NCBI RefSeq assembly: GCF_019649055.1
Contig: NW_026570223.1
Span: 2,046,001-2,110,000, forward strand
Origin: Paramacrobiotus metropolitanus
Taxonomy: Eukaryota; Tardigrada; Eutardigrada; Parachela; Macrobiotidae
Length of the DNA stretch: 64,000 bases
Direction: 5' to 3'
Shown: in pieces, positions 12,001 to 26,566 of the stretch
Layout: every line of letters begins with the position of its first letter
Numbering within the stretch: the stretch's first letter is position 1
Notes under the pieces: generated by a model
Databases searched by the model: none
The model's input: the letters and a program-made list of their open reading frames with translations, nothing else
Told to the model about the DNA's origin: nothing
Position numbers and translations under genes: made by a program

Positions 12001-15000
12001 TTTACAGTTGTCTACAGTCTACTCGAGTAGCCGCTACATAAGGCTGCTAATTGTTGTACTTGTATTTAAACACAATCGTTAAAATTAATAGTAGTGCCGG
12101 CTCAGTCTAATTGTATGTAATATTTCCAATTTCGCATTGTATCAGTTTGTAATGAGCAAGGCTAGCTGTCTTTTTTATTAAATCCTTAAAATGTAATTAA
12201 TTTTTTTAAATAATTCTGTAAATTAGTAAATACTAACCGGTAAGTAATCCACGTTAACCAATGTCTTTGCAAAAACTTTTGGGAAAATACATATATATAT
12301 GGTACATTTTTTGCATACTTCTATAGTTAAAGGTTAAAATTATTTTCGGTGCCGATGCAGGAGCAGCTAAGCGCATCATACATCTGTCATTAAAACAAGT
12401 ATGCGGCATCTGCCATAAATATATAAATGGCCAGATGAATATTGGGTACTTAACTTTTTGCACGGCATTATCTCCGAGCCTCTAATGTTCATGACGACGA
12501 AGTTACGATTATACGAAAGACCACGCAGTCAAATGAAGAGGATACTGCTACTTGAAGTGTCTGCTCAATGTCGAGGTCGATACAATCACGAATATTTTTG
12601 CAATACATATTTCTCCGAGATGGCATATTTTCCCGACATGCTGATCAATCAAATTTTCGTATTTCCCTGACAATATTCACCATTACTGTCGCCTTGTTTC
12701 GGGGTGGTGGCGTGGTGATGTCCTAGTAAATAAACAACATTTCACGCTGAGAAATTACAGACTATATCTAAACTGGTGTCGCAGCTGATGTTCGCTTGAC
12801 CGTATCCAAACGTAAATTCGTTATTAGCCGCTGTTACCCCAATTAAAGAGCAAATTGAATAGAGATAATTTTTGAACTGTTTTTTACAATTTTACTTTCA
12901 ATTTTTTTTTGTACATCTGATGTAGGAGAGTTTTACATTAAATTGCCGGTGCGCGGCGCGGAATTGTCGAAATATTTTGTAAAAATCGCTGCAAATTGTT
13001 TGACATTTTCCGCTCGTACCAATTATCTAATTTTCCTGCCAATCGCCATTTCAGTGTGCAAGCTGCGCAGAATTCTGTCAACAAATGCGGAAGTCTGATA
13101 TAATTATAAGTTAATGCACTCGGTCGGAATCTGAAGGATCTCTTGATAATTGTGTGTAGATTCCTTAACTACAAATTCTGTAACTGTCACAAAGCACTGA
13201 CAGTTTTTGATAAATGGAGAGTGGCCCCCATCGCGTTTTTAAAACTCCATTGCAAAACTGAGCGAGCAGGGGCTGCATTATTGAAGAAAATTGCTACGCG
13301 CCGCTCGGTAAATCTCCTTCGACTATTTTTCCTGTCCATCATAACTCGCGGCAGCACATGAATTCTTGCCGCAGCCGCAGCTATATGAAATATGATCAGT
13401 CAATGCACCAGCGCGTACCGGTAGTCTGCGTTATGTCCACACATTATACGTATGACCACTGGTCAGCGTGTTGCTTTGTAAACCGGCTCCTGAATAACAA
13501 TTTTCCACATCAAGTAGTCTGCACTTGTTGCTCACTCTCTCTTCCACCTGTCCATTAGCAACTTTTCCCAGGGCTTCCTTCTCCCCGTCCATGCAACCGC
13601 CGATCACTCATCAATTATACAGATTCGGATCGTGACAGCTCAACGGTAGCCAATCGTACTGCACAGCAATTTTCAAGCAAATTTCTTGATTGGTCAAAAT
13701 CGTACGGCGTTGGCTGCCATTGGTTGGCTACTCCCCTGTGCCCTTAGGGCGTCGCGCGACCGAACTAACACGGTTGTACCGTGGCCGTGTGCGGACAGTT
13801 GCTGGTGTCTTTTGTTTCCATTCTGTTAGGGGAAATAATAATTTTCATGGGGATAATTTGTAGCTTTGACATGGAAATATTGGCGCGGATATTTGAACAA
13901 TGTCCAGTATAACGATTACAAGAATAACATTTTCTCCGTGAATCAGCAAGAATGGTGTGTACTTTAATTGTGAGTCAGTGATACGGCACTCGACCTGTTA
14001 CGTTTTCACCTGGTTAATTCAAATTTGAAAACTCCTCCAGTTCATTTTGCACCGGATGTGCGGCGCGTATAATGCATAATGCTTCCGCTGATGCACTTCC
14101 AACTGCTGTATAAGCGGATTATTTCCGGATTATTTAATATTGCACTGTTAAGTGCCTTATCAAAACGCATCCAGCTGTAAAGGTTGGTCGTGCGCCGATA
14201 TGACTGGGAAATTTGCATGGTAATACGAACCACTGAATGCCATTAATGGTTAATTACAAAAATTATGTACCTATCTAGAACCTAGGTATTAATGTAATTT
14301 TACTAAAAAATTCAATTAACTTTTTAAGGTGATCTTGAATTCTGACTAGTGTTTTAGTGATCACGAATATTAAGCGCATCCTCGTACGTACTTATATCTT
14401 TGGATATCTAATCGCAGTTTCGAATTTTCTGCCGACTGCCTCACCCAGATCACAATTTAATGCTCACTGTACCAGATTTATTTGTGATTTGTTGTGCTAA
14501 TTGTAAATACCATGCCGTCATTATGCGGAATTTCTGATTGTCTTCCCAGTCGGCACGCTTGTGAAATTTGAAAACGCCCAGAATGTTTTACGTCAGAATA
14601 CGTTGCGGCTCACTGATAGTACGTTTGAGTGGTGTTAGTGAATAACGTTTTAAGCTCGTACTGAATACTTGTACGTAAGTTGTATTGGTGTTGAAAGCTG
14701 TAAATTTTCATCGTACGTGTTTGTGTTTAATGTTTATTAACTTTAACAGCTGCGAGAGGCGAGCGTACAACACACCTTTATCGCTAATGGTGAAAAAATT
14801 GATGACATTTCTGTTTTACAGGCCACTCTTCTGACTGAGTTATATTGATGTAAAAATGGGATTATAGCTGACAATGGCGTGTTCATGAAACCTTATCTAC
14901 AGTCTACAAACCGGAAAACCAACAGACAACCCAATCATTTTTCCAATTGTTCGTCTACGACCGATACGATCGACCGAATTATTGTACGGCGCGTGGGCAC

Positions 15001-15256
15001 AATACGCTGTACGGAGCGTGTAATATTGGATTGTCGGTAGACAACGAAATGCGCAGCCACACCATATTCACCAGCCGGAACAGCTGTAGCCGTGGTTAGC
15101 GCTGCTGCGGCTTGGTGTTGCACTGTGCGTGTGAGCTGGATTTATTCTATCAGCCGTTTTCGCGTCGTACCTTGACCTGTGTGGTATTGTTCCATTTTGG
15201 AAAAATTGAAACAAATCTCAATTTCTATCGAACTGCCCCATTGTTGATCTTGAATC
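6007..15256. other. large region without recognisable gene
   Basis: About 9.2 kb of mostly AT-rich DNA in which I could not assemble any exon chain matching a known family. Weak exon-like pieces occur, for example an acceptor and donor pair around 6382-6489 and an acceptor near 6889, but their phases do not join and I do not call them. Slightly more GC-rich islands lie near 10950-11700 and 13340-13800. The region may hold distal promoter, 5' untranslated exons or enhancers of the RhoGAP gene, or unknown non-coding RNA genes. Confidence 0.45.
13650..13723. promoter_or_regulatory. cluster of three CCAAT boxes
   Basis: CCAAT at 13650-13654 and ATTGG, its complement, at 13689-13693 and 13719-13723 sit within 75 bases in one of the more GC-rich islands of the gap. 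Clustered CCAAT boxes are typical of NF-Y-bound promoters. The site is about 1.5 kb upstream of the RhoGAP start codon, so it could be a promoter driving an unseen 5' untranslated exon. This is inference from the motif only. Confidence 0.25.
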
Positions 15257-18200
15257 ATGACGGATAACGTTACGATGGCTGTGCACTTGGTTAATAGTGC
15301 CAGCCTTCCTCATTTCTTATCAGCTGCTGCTGCTGCTGATCATCACACGCACAGAGGCGGACATCATCATCATCGTAATGCCAGGCCCTTATCTTCCTAC
15401 TCCGCATCTACGTTTCATCGTCGTCCCAATAGTTTTGAATCGTTGAATTCGTCATCATCCGAATACGAGTACGACTGGAGTAATATGGATCAGATTGTAC
15501 AGGAGCAGATGCAGGAGAACGGTAAGGACGCTAAAGTGTGCAAAATACTTGTTACGGTTACTTTGTCGGTCAATTGTTTCGGTAAATTAATCATCTTGAG
15601 TACGTATACGAAAATTTATGGTAGCCACTAGCCAGCAAGTGCAGCTTGCGTAATGCCTGACCAACAACTTCGTAGTATTTCATTTTATGGCGCTGATTGA
15701 CCACTGCCCTGTAAAATTTCTCGCGTGTTATATCAACTTGTATACCGGGACTTTGTCAGTGTGGTAAAATCGATCAGACCGATGTGGTCCAGTGTTTTGG
15801 TGTGAATACGTTACTTTTAGACTCGAATCATTAGAATTGCAAATTTGCTTGTTCGCAATAGGACTTCCTGATTCAGCGGAAAAAATTCTTTCCCTGGAAT
15901 CGAGTTTTCTGTGCACAAACAATGTGATTCATTTGCAGGGCCACTTGATGACTAACAACAATTGATGTTCTATTTCTAATTGTTCCTCTCTTCCGGTTGC
16001 GTTTTTTATCACTACGCGGCGAAAGTATGTGGCAGTGAACGTAAAATCCAGTAATTCTGACGAAGTTATTTTAAAAGTTCTGTCATGGAATTTTGTTTTC
16101 GGTAAAATAACTGCGTTACAGAATAGGATATGACAGCTGTGCGTGTGGCCAAATTGCGAAATATTCGTTTCGTATCCTGCAGGGCTGTCGATTACGGGAT
16201 ACGATTAATGTGGCGCCGTTGGTGATTTTTAAATTCCTATTAATGGTTACTAGCACGAATACTTACCAGTTTCTGTTCAGGAATTCAAGCAGCGATGTGA
16301 AATTAATGCACTTATCAGCAAATCTTTAACCAGAAAAAAGAATGCATGAATGATGTATTGAATAACCAGCAGGTATCGATCGATTGAAAATAGCGGAATG
16401 ATTCAGTTACCACTGGTCAATTCCAGTGAGCTTTTATCCCAAGATGGTTTCAAGTAGCCGCTACAGCAGGAATAGCGAGCAAATAAAATAATGATAAAAA
16501 GAAAGAAAATAAATTGCAATTTCATTTTAAGACATGTTTTTTCAAAATTTCGAACTGGCTTTTTCCACAAACAGTTATCGGTGTTTTAATATCATTGCTA
16601 ATTTCAGTGCGGTTTCGTTTCGTTAGTAAATTATGGAGCGAGCTTCATAGTTATGCAAAAGTCTGACCACGACAGACGCGCGCTCTACAATTGGAATTGC
16701 TAATTCTTGTTTTTCTTACGACGTAATTATGAAGAAACCGTTTTCGCCCATTAAATTTTGTCCGTTGAATAATATTTCTGATCTTTGCGTGGGAGTGTTA
16801 CTTTTATTTTATCTTATGTTGTGAACATATTCCCTGACATGATTATGTCTTCTATGCGAAGCTGTTTGATTATCTTTTCAACAAAACGAACAAGATGTTG
16901 TCCGGTCCGGTGAAATTATGGCTAACTGCCGATAACGGCACGGAATGTGTATGTTATGATTTCGCCCATGATTACAGTCATGTCTGTAATCTTTTCTGTC
17001 AAGCAGCGGAAGCAACAAGTCTAAGCGGGGATGTGAAAAATACATAAAAATAAGGCGTTTCCTCCGCTTGGGAAGGAAACATGTTTCTTTTTCTTTGACA
17101 CTTATCTCATTTTCCCAATTTCACAGACATAATCAAGCGGTCAAAATTGCCAGCCAGTCCTGCGCTGGAAAAAGATGTCGATGACGAGGAAATTGATGAA
17201 GCCGTTTCCGTCACAACCCAACAAGAAGTCGAATGGTTCAAGTCGCTTGGGCTTGATGCCGTGCTGGCCAAAGTATTCGATGGTGGGTGGATGATGGTTG
17301 CTTTTGCATTTTTTCCATCTCTCAGACATTTTTACTGATTAATAGCTGTCGCATTGCTTACCCCGGAATATTCATCGTACTTTGTATGTCATAATGTTGT
17401 TGAATTTTGTTAGGTACGAACGAAAAACCTGACGATCTTGAACTGGCCACCCACTATACCAAATCACAAGCCGATACGATACGACGGCGTTTGGCCAGTT
17501 TACAAGGCACATTATCGCGCGCATCTAGCCGGCAAATTGCTGAAGGTAATTACTATGTAATTTTCTGGTTATGGAAAAAAGCCCTAAATATAATAATATC
17601 AGTGTGCCGCAGTTTTTTGGCTTTGTATTAAAATTCGTAATTGTATATATGTGCATACCGGCTTGCGCTCAGTTAATTATTCCGATTATTAACAAAAATT
17701 TGAATCCTTTTACGGCTCGATTATTATAAATTTAATCCCGTTTTCCATTATGTTCGGATTTATTGTTTTGTTCGACTTGATTGAATAAATCGATGCTAGT
17801 GATCGAGCTAAGGTTAGAATTGATCGTGGTTAGTGTTATTTTTGCGATCCGTTTGGCATACTGACAATTTTGATGACATTTCTTCTGTTGTTAAACAATA
17901 ATATTGGACTTTAGGCAGTTGCTTCTGGGTGCCTAAAATATAATGTTTGCGCTTTCCTCTGAAAACTGTTTGCCGAACGGATGCAAAACTGGTTTTGGAG
18001 GGTATATATTTGCCAGATTTTTGAATAATTAATATTTTTGTTTGCTTGAATAATAATCTTAGTATGATACCGTCTTTTGCTGGCGTTATGTAAGTGAAAG
18101 CTATCGGTAATTCGGCCTTTGTATAATTCCAATTGTCAAATAGTTTCGGTAATTATGGGATTGCCAGATGATCGCATTTTCTTCTCTAAAGAAACGTTCG

Positions 18201-21200
18201 GATTATCATTGACATTTTTTATACCAGTTCTGTTTTGAACGAATTCCGCTTTCCGCAGATCTTTCCGGGTTTGATTTCATTGTTGCAGTTTTTACAACCT
18301 GTTCTTATTGAATTCTAATCTTTGCAAACAACCGATGAATAGGCGTGCAGTTTAAATGATGTATGGTGTATCAATCCAGCAAATACAAGTTTCTGCTTTT
18401 TTTGGTGATGAACTTTAAAATGAAGAATTAACCAAAGTTATAAAGCCGCTTAAATCTTTAACCGAAAATTTCAGTATATGTTTTTACTTGCTTGTTTTAC
18501 TAAATGGATATATGTTGAAACGAGGTCAGCCAAGAATGTTTAGTTGGTTAGCTGTTGTAGCGATATCGTGGTTGAACCCTGGCATTTCAGCGGCACTTGA
18601 AAACATGGTTGTAAGACGATACACCCGTTTCCAAAAATGGAAGCATTGAATATTTTCTGCTGACACTTGTCATATTTTCCCTTCCGATCACAATAATATA
18701 GAGTACTATATATTTTGCTTCTATCCGTCTGTGTAGTGTTGTCGCGTACGTCGAGCGACCTGGACATCGTAGCTGACGCCAGTCACGAGGTGCCCATCCG
18801 GAAAACCATTGTTAAGCCGAGCCGTGATGTACGGGATGTGTTTAAACCTAAGAATGAGGTAAGAAAGGCTCGGCAACGTGTTGTTCATTCACACGAACTG
18901 GGCCCCAACCGGTTATATGCATTTATTGTCAGACATTTGTAATTACATGCTGGCACCAGCCAGCTGTCAGTCCCATTGTTTACGCTGTTTTTCGGCGCTA
19001 AAGGGGGCCGAATGCGGGCATTTCCGACTGCCGGCGAGGTTAGTTGTATCACGGTTGTATGCAATCACTATGCATGCTTCTTTCGAAGTCGAAAGTGCTT
19101 TTTACGAGGTTGGTTAACGGTGCGTTTTTTTTTCCTCACTCAATAGAACGGGTTGATGTTGTCTTGTTAAAAAGGTGCCACGTATGACCGAGTGTCATGC
19201 TACCGGAAAAACGCTGTCAGCTGATAGGCGGATTTAAAGAAAACTGCATTACAATTATTCACGTGAACCGTTTAAAAATTTTTTAATACGGCACTTTTGT
19301 GTATCATCATGGCGTGAAAGTGACTTTCAGTTCATCGGGTGGATAGGCATAAATCAACGTGATATGAATTTGATAATTCTAATCGGGAAGTTTGGTTAAT
19401 TTCACAAATAAATTCGAACGGGAAATCTAATAGTAAGTGTTTATTACATTTTGTTTCTCACTTAATAGAGCGCTCTCCATTTACGGTTAAAATTGCTGAT
19501 GCACAACAATCACAAAAACAAAAAAATTACATGACACATAAATTTTACTGTATAATATTCTTGAATTTGGTGTCGTGTTGTGTTGTGCTACTAAGACTGT
19601 TAGCACGAATTTCGCTGTTAGAGCTGTTGGTCAAAGAGGCAGATTTGTTACACAGCTGTACTAAGAAGCACTCAGTCAGATGAAAGTTACAGTGGTTTTT
19701 GAATCGGCACAAAAAGGCTGAAACGGCACAACAATGATAATACTGGCTGGATTCCCCATTAATTCAATACTAATCGTTGTCGTACTTGTTTCCCACTGTT
19801 ACCGGTACTGACTCACTGTTATTCCAAAACACTTCCCGTACCCCCGATCATTTGTTACCATAGTTTACGTTGGGCCCAGTCTCTGTTGACCCAACCACCG
19901 TCGTCACTGTTGCCGTTACGACCATGAACTTTACAAATCTCACCCATCGTTTTTTCATCAACAGCGGCGCTCATCGAGCAGTAGCGATGACACCGATACC
20001 GCCTCCCCGAAGCTCCACCGCTCAACAGATTCCGTGGATAGTGCGTCAGTAGAGCAGAAGCTATCGGATATCTACCCGGAAAACTACCGTCCGGGCTATT
20101 GCCTGACGCAGCCGCTGGAAGCGGTGACGAAACAACGCAGTCCGCCGCGCCGCTGGCGCACACCGCTGGGAGGACAGGCCGCCGCCGATATTGTGGGCAT
20201 TGATCAGGAAACGGGAGTGAAGACGCTGAAGATCAATTATCTACCGAACAGCGGTTACGATACGAAAGTTCCGTTGGAGCAGCCGCCACCGGTTGTTTGG
20301 CCCAAAGGCACTTCCGGAGGGATGGTCAATGGAGAGAAAACCGTCGGACAGGATTTACAATTGGTAAGTGTTTTCTGAAGTTAGCCTTCGCTTGTAAATT
20401 CAACCTTTCCACAATTTCCCGTACCTTAAAGATTTGGTATTGGCGATCAGGCCTGAATGCAATGCCATTTTCGATCGTATTACGGACTGCGAAATCTCAT
20501 TCTGTTTGATTTTTTATTCTTTTGCGTGTTATCGCTCGACTGCAGGAAATCTCAGTTCACTTATAACTTATAAGTAGACATAGCTAGAGTTAATTTGATC
20601 GCTACATATACGGTATGGTACACGTATCATTTGCATTTGGACCTGAATTTCAATGAGCTCACGATGCTGATAAATTGTTATAGGAATTTGCTTTCAAACT
20701 TCATCCCGCGGAAAGACCCGACACCGAATGGCCGGTGAGTTTTGTATGAAAGAAATATAGAAATTGAAATTAACATGAGTGCAGTCCGTATTTTATGTAA
20801 ACCGCTACATAAAACAACCGTTTCTAATTTGTAGAATGTGATAATGCGAAATTGCCCAAGCGGGATAGCGAGCATTGATGATCTCTTGTGGGAAGCAGAC
20901 ATGCAGAGTGTTAAACAATTAGCGCTGATTGAGACCACTCAAATTTTTGATCGATACCATTTAATGCTCAGCAAACGTCGGCAGAAACCAAAGAAAAAAA
21001 TAAAAAGTATGCCCTTTCTGCCTATGTTATAATCTGGATGAACCGGAAGCTGGAGTTGAAAGAGAAATGTTTGCTAAAGTATCCAGCTTTGTGCTGATTC
21101 TGGATTTTCTGTACAGATAGTCCGGAAACTGCCGTATTTGGTAGTTCCTTAGATCGCCTGGTGGCATTGGACAACAACCGTCATGGCCGTGCGCTGGGCT

Positions 21201-24200
21201 GCAGTCGACCTTCCACGCTCGACGTACCCGTCGTCTTTCAGCAGGTAATTTCACTCGGTTAACAATAAGCTTCACACGTTGGCGTTTGTTTTCTGTGCAT
21301 TGTATGTAAATATTTTATGACCGTTGACGCCCGATGGTCATCGATCACTGTATGAAACATCATGCTTCGTCTTTGGGCTTAGCAGTGCCGAAATCGTTTT
21401 TCGGTTCGATTGAAACGGCGTAAAGAATTTTATTGCAGCAGTTCCTTTCGAGTAAATGAGTTGTTGATAGTGGTTAACAGTAAACCGTATTTTAGCGGTT
21501 AACAGTATTTTTTTAGCGACAGTTAATGTTGCATTTATTTAGGCAGCAAGGCAACCTATAAACTATTGTTGTAGAGTTTCTTCAAATAAGTACACACGGA
21601 AGATTATAACGCTGTTATAAATTATAAACTTCAAACGTTTGTAACAATGCTGTTAATATCTTGTGTGTTATGATCGATATTTCATATGCTTATCGACCAT
21701 GCAAAAATTAATATGCAGGTGATTACGGATTTTAGCATGGATATGGATAAAATGGCAAACTTAAATTTGTCGAAAATTCATCCATGTTAATGTTACAGAT
21801 GCTAAATTATTTGGAGGAAAGTGGTGGTATTGGAGAGGAGGGCATTCTTCGTCTATGTGGCGAAACCAACCGGATGCGGGTAGGTGGATAGTGCTGTCAT
21901 GATCAGAACAAAGCACACTGTCTGGTTCGGAATATTGCTGAATAAATTAACTGTGTCAATAGCTGTGTATTGTGATGGTGTAATTACTGAGTTCGTTGCT
22001 CCAGGTCAGAGTGACACGTTTGTTTTTTTGCTGTTAATGATAGCGGCTACGCGGTGAATTGGACAGTTACTACAGCCGGCAGGTGGTGGCGCAGGATGAG
22101 TCCAGCGCCAGTCTGGACGAAGCCCAGTGGTTCCGCCGTATCTTCCAGACCGTTTCCGTCCACGATATTGCCTCGGTTATGAAGCAGTTTTTACGGGATT
22201 TACCACAACCGCTGCTGACCAATGAACTGGTGGATGCATTCGCACAAATTTCAGGTAAGAAGGTTTGAGTTTGTAACTAATCTCGCGCGTGATACCGATT
22301 TTTTTATGGTGTGGCGCTTTTCGTGTGCTCGATTCGTACGTAGATCATGTAAGGTCATGTAAAGGCGATATGCGATTGTTGCTGAGATTCCCGTTGTGAT
22401 TGATCGAGATGTTATATTTGATAAGAATTCTTTTGCGGGTCAACTGAGGTAAATATCTTTTTGTAGACTGTCGTAAAATGTAATTTTAATCAACCAAAAA
22501 GTAACCGGTTCAATCGCTGATGTGAATATTTCCACTGGAGAATTGCCTTCTTTGATCAGCTTTTTTAAGGACTTTATCAGGCTCCGCCATAGTGTAGTTC
22601 TTCTCGCATTTCGTAATTTTGTTGTACGATGGTTTGCAACGTTCATACTGGATATCATTTACAACCGCGTCATCTTTGACTGAACGCGCCGGCGTATCAT
22701 TATCGTATTGTTACAGCTAATTACAGCATTTATCACCGGTTATGCCGTAACGGCTTCTTGTAATAAAACACCGCAATAACCTACATGTTGCGTTTTACAG
22801 AGATCCCCGACCGGATAACCCAAATACAGGCACTTAATTTGCTAGTCTTGCAACTGCCGCCCGCTGAACGAGCTACCTTGAAGGTAACCGGTTAGTGTCT
22901 TTGTTTGCTGTATTGTATACCTATTAAGGTTTTCCAGGTGTTTTATTTCATTTATTAGTGAACAAAACGCGGAAGTAAATGACAGAATGACTTGGGAAGA
23001 ATCTCGTATTTTAGCATCACTTAATTGATAAAATATGGATTAAAAAATAATAATAACAGATTGTTCTCCTTTCTTAGTTTTTCGTGATACTACTTTTCGT
23101 TAATTAATTTGCCTAATTTTTCCATTCTCTACAATAAAAGAAAAGTGCAAGTGAAGACGTAGTGAACCGGCAACCTTAATTCAGGTGTGTTCGTGGTTGC
23201 CAATTATAATATTATAATTTATACATACGACATTGTACAGTACAAGTAATTTTGCAGAACTTGCCTTCACTTTTGCTTCGATAACTCAGGTTTTTATGAT
23301 GCCAAATTGTAAACTGGAAAGTGTATTTTTATATTTACTGATTTTTTTGTAAATTTTTTTGATTTTGACTATTCTGAAAACATTTTCGCAGTCAAGTGTC
23401 CCAAAAAGGCAGAAAAATGACTAGTTTTGTACCACTTATCAAACGCCTTTTCTGGATTCAGGCTTTGCTACGATTTCTCCGTAAAACCATGGAAGCGGAG
23501 AAATCCAACAAGATGTCCAGCGCCAATATCGCCCTGATCATTGCTCCCAATATCTTCCATCCGAAAGTGAAAACCGGTTCCCCCATTTCTAGTCAGAACT
23601 TCCCCTTACTGAATTCCAACGAACAGAAGCGCGCGGACGACGCCACCAAGCAGTTTGATCTCGTGGCCCGCCTGAGCGTGATCACGCGAATTATGATTGT
23701 GTATTCGCCATATCTGTTTGTCCTTCCGCCATCCTTCCTGCAGCAGATTCGCACCAAACACGCTACCGACCTGTCCAAAGTGGAGAAGAAGACCAAAGAG
23801 AAACGCATTAACCGCCTGGATCCGCGGAAGATCCGCTCCAAGCCCGCCAAAACGCTACCGGTTCTCCCGGAAGCCGATAAAACCGACTCCACCTTCTTCC
23901 AACAACAATTTCCCACGGAGCCGTCATCGGCGGTGATTCGTGTGCGGTTGGGGCGGAGGAATTCCGGTGACGGGGAGCATCCCAATCAGAAGGTGTCGAC
24001 GGCGGTGCAGGTCACGCCGGGATTAACGGCCGGTGATGTGGTGGCCAAGTTTCTGCCGACATCTAGTCTGGCATCGTCTCCGGAGATCTCCACCTCGACG
24101 GAGCCTTTAAATCTCTCGACGTCGTCGGGTGTGAGTGGATCGGATAAGAGTTCATCGAGTTCCAACGAGAATTTACTGGAGATCGATAGTGGCCGCAGTA

Positions 24201-24807
24201 TCGGGGGATCTATTGCGGAGAAACGCGAGCATGAGCCGCCGGTTTCTTTGCACACGCATTTCCTGGTGGAGCAAGGAGGGAATATCGGTAAATCGGCTAT
24301 AACGCACATCATGAATTATTCTCTTCTACTTATCACAAAATTGTTTTCTTTCCAAATTATTTTTTCTGAATTACGTACATACATCTACATACAGTAATAC
24401 AGATACTATTAGCATTTACGATAAGTATGCTTAGTGTATGGTACTGCACAGTATCGCTAATGAAATGCATAAAACTGACCAGTGAATAGAAACTGCTTTA
24501 CCGTTAGTTTAAGCTTATACTCGTATATGTAGTCGTATTATACAGTGCGGTGCTGGGAGTATTAGCGCTGATCGTGGACCAGAGTATATCGAAATAGTGC
24601 AAATTTTAAAATTATTTGTGTTATTTAACGTTCCTGCAGTTCGTAATTTCTGTATCTGTCTTTTCACTATTCTTTTTTTTTAATTTTTAGACTGATGTTT
24701 TCTTGCTTTTAGGTCTGCGACGTTTAGACCACAATGTTTCCATGTTGGCAGCTTATCGTGCCAATCCAACCGCGGTGTGGATTGTCAAATATTTCGCTCA
24801 TGTTTGA
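15257..24807 (+). CDS. ARHGAP18: Rho GTPase-activating protein, ARHGAP18/28/40 (conundrum) family
   Basis: The family stimulates GTP hydrolysis by Rho GTPases and shapes cortical actin. Thirteen exons: 15257-15521, 17127-17282, 17414-17545, 18737-18858, 19965-20363, 20684-20734, 20835-21006, 21117-21244, 21799-21879, 22044-22254, 22801-22883, 23462-24287 and 24713-24807. They give 906 residues, all phases matching. The N terminus is low complexity with an Ala run and a His-rich stretch. Then come [25 protein letters not shown] and [12 protein letters not shown], as in this subfamily. The RhoGAP domain spans about residues 465-660. Its arginine finger is Arg in EEGILRLCG (about 493), followed by [30 protein letters not shown] and [14 protein letters not shown]. 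The C-terminal blocks VIRVRLG and QGGNIGLRRLD match the conserved tail of ARHGAP18/28. Whether it is closest to 18, 28 or 40 is not resolved. A short exon could be missing in the 1.2 kb intron after 17545. Confidence 0.9.
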
Positions 24808-26566
24808 TGAGAATTTTTTTTAGTTTTTGTTTAAATTAATTTTGAACACGTTGTGAAGAAATCCAGGGTGTGGTAATTTTGACCTGCCGGTGGTGAAAAA
24901 CTGAATGCGGCAGATGCGTTGACTGTACAGAAAAAGATGATTTTCCTTGTTTTATGCTCAAATGTTAGGTGTTTTTTTGAAGTGCTGACTTTTTGTATTC
25001 TTGTGATCTGTTGATTTTATGCACGGTATTGGAGACAAATGTTATTTCATAAATAACTTACTGAACGCCGGGTTGTAATGCGATTACTGAGAACTTGAGA
25101 ACGATACGTACTGACTCTGAGCAGGCGACCTCACAAGCATACGAGCACTGGCAAAAAGCTGCAGTACAGAGTATGCTGTTCTGCAGTATGTTGTATCTGA
25201 ATGTCGGTTTCCACAAACATGGTTAACTAAAAGGTGTTTTGAAATCAGTTCGAATTTTGGTTTTGCTGACGATAATTCACGGTATTATGGTGATTTGTTA
25301 TGGCGACCATACACGAATACATGAATCACATACCCCGATACCCGTAAGCAAGGTGTACAAGAACATCCTCCATCACAGTACCGGTACAACAAGGCAGTGT
25401 TGGCTGCAAGCAGAGATTAACTGGCTACTGCAGGGCTACGCAGTGAATTAAAAAAGTAAGTACAAGTACTATGTACATACGTATTTCGAACTTTTAATAT
25501 TTGCTTAGCGGAAGTACAAAATTTGTCCTGTATTTTGCTAATGCAAGTCGGTATACCAGAAGTCTTATTTTTGTAAACGAGTACTCGTAGTCGGAAGTAC
25601 GATATGTTTATTGTTTAATGTTTTGCATAAAGCGCTGCCTCAAGAAAATGGGAGATGCTTAATTGCTTTTGTCCTTTGAGCATTCTTACAAGGCGTGTGT
25701 CCCTTGCTTAGATAGAGCACATTTGTATATAACAAGTTGATTATTAAGACTTAGCCGGTTTGCAAGTCTCGCCACAGAGTTTTTCCCTTTGAGTTTTTTA
25801 AAGTAACTGCAAGACAAGGATGCGATCGCTTCTTGCTTTAATAATAGTTTTAACAGCTAACTTCATTAACTTAAATTATTTACTTACTGTACTTAACTAC
25901 TGTAAATGATACGAGTAGCTGTGTAGCAACTAGCAAGTGAATGAAAATAAACGGAAACTGTCTCCCGTACCGTTCTCTAGCCGCACTACTCTCAAGCGGC
26001 AGTCAGGTGCTCATGATTACGCAGCATAGCTCGACCAATAACACCACAGCATGTGCTTTTCGTTAACTGCGAAGACCGCATTTCAACGGCATTTGCTCTG
26101 GGTTCGCCAAACAGAAACTGCAGTTATTTCGTCCGTTATTTGCCATATGCCCCTGCCATTCTCTTCCCGAGTCTCGGTAAGCTTCTGCGCCCGCTGTTTC
26201 TTCTGTTCTCGCGAAAATATCCAATTTTAAATAGCATTTTGTAATTTTGATTGTTTGAAACTTTAGAATGCTTTCGGAGTCCCAAATTGATAATTATACA
26301 ATTATTTTAAAGATGGGGTTGAAGCGACGTCGGTGCGGCTTTTAGCTGCAGTATTACCGAATACCGATTACTGCGTGATTTTTTTCTGGAAAGTTTTTTT
26401 TATTTGGACAATGGTCAGACGTACAGTACAGTGCGTACTCGTATAACTGATACTATGGTTTTTCTATCGTTATTTTATGTGTCATCCGCGCAACTTCGGT
26501 CTGAATTTTCGCTGTTTTGAAACGGGTAATTTTGCAGGTTTAATATCCCTAATTTGATGAAAAACG
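24808..26566. other. intergenic region RhoGAP / zinc-finger gene
   Basis: About 1.8 kb without a supported coding exon. It holds the RhoGAP 3' end, with a distant AATAAA at 25946-25951, and the upstream region of the zinc-finger gene. A short 71-codon frame at 25239-25451 starting near a hydrophobic stretch has no relative I recognise and no poly(A) signal close by, so it is not called. Confidence 0.4.
26177..26537 (+). other. candidate 5'UTR intron of the zinc-finger gene
   Basis: A good donor, CTCG followed by GTAAGC, begins at 26177. A good acceptor, TTTTGCAG, ends at 26537, only 29 bases before the ATG of the zinc-finger gene. This fits a 361-base intron inside the 5' untranslated region. 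It is inferred from splice consensus only. Confidence 0.35.

Noticed and set aside
23593-23985. 130-codon minus-strand frame
   Set aside because: Antisense shadow of the large RhoGAP exon 23462-24287.
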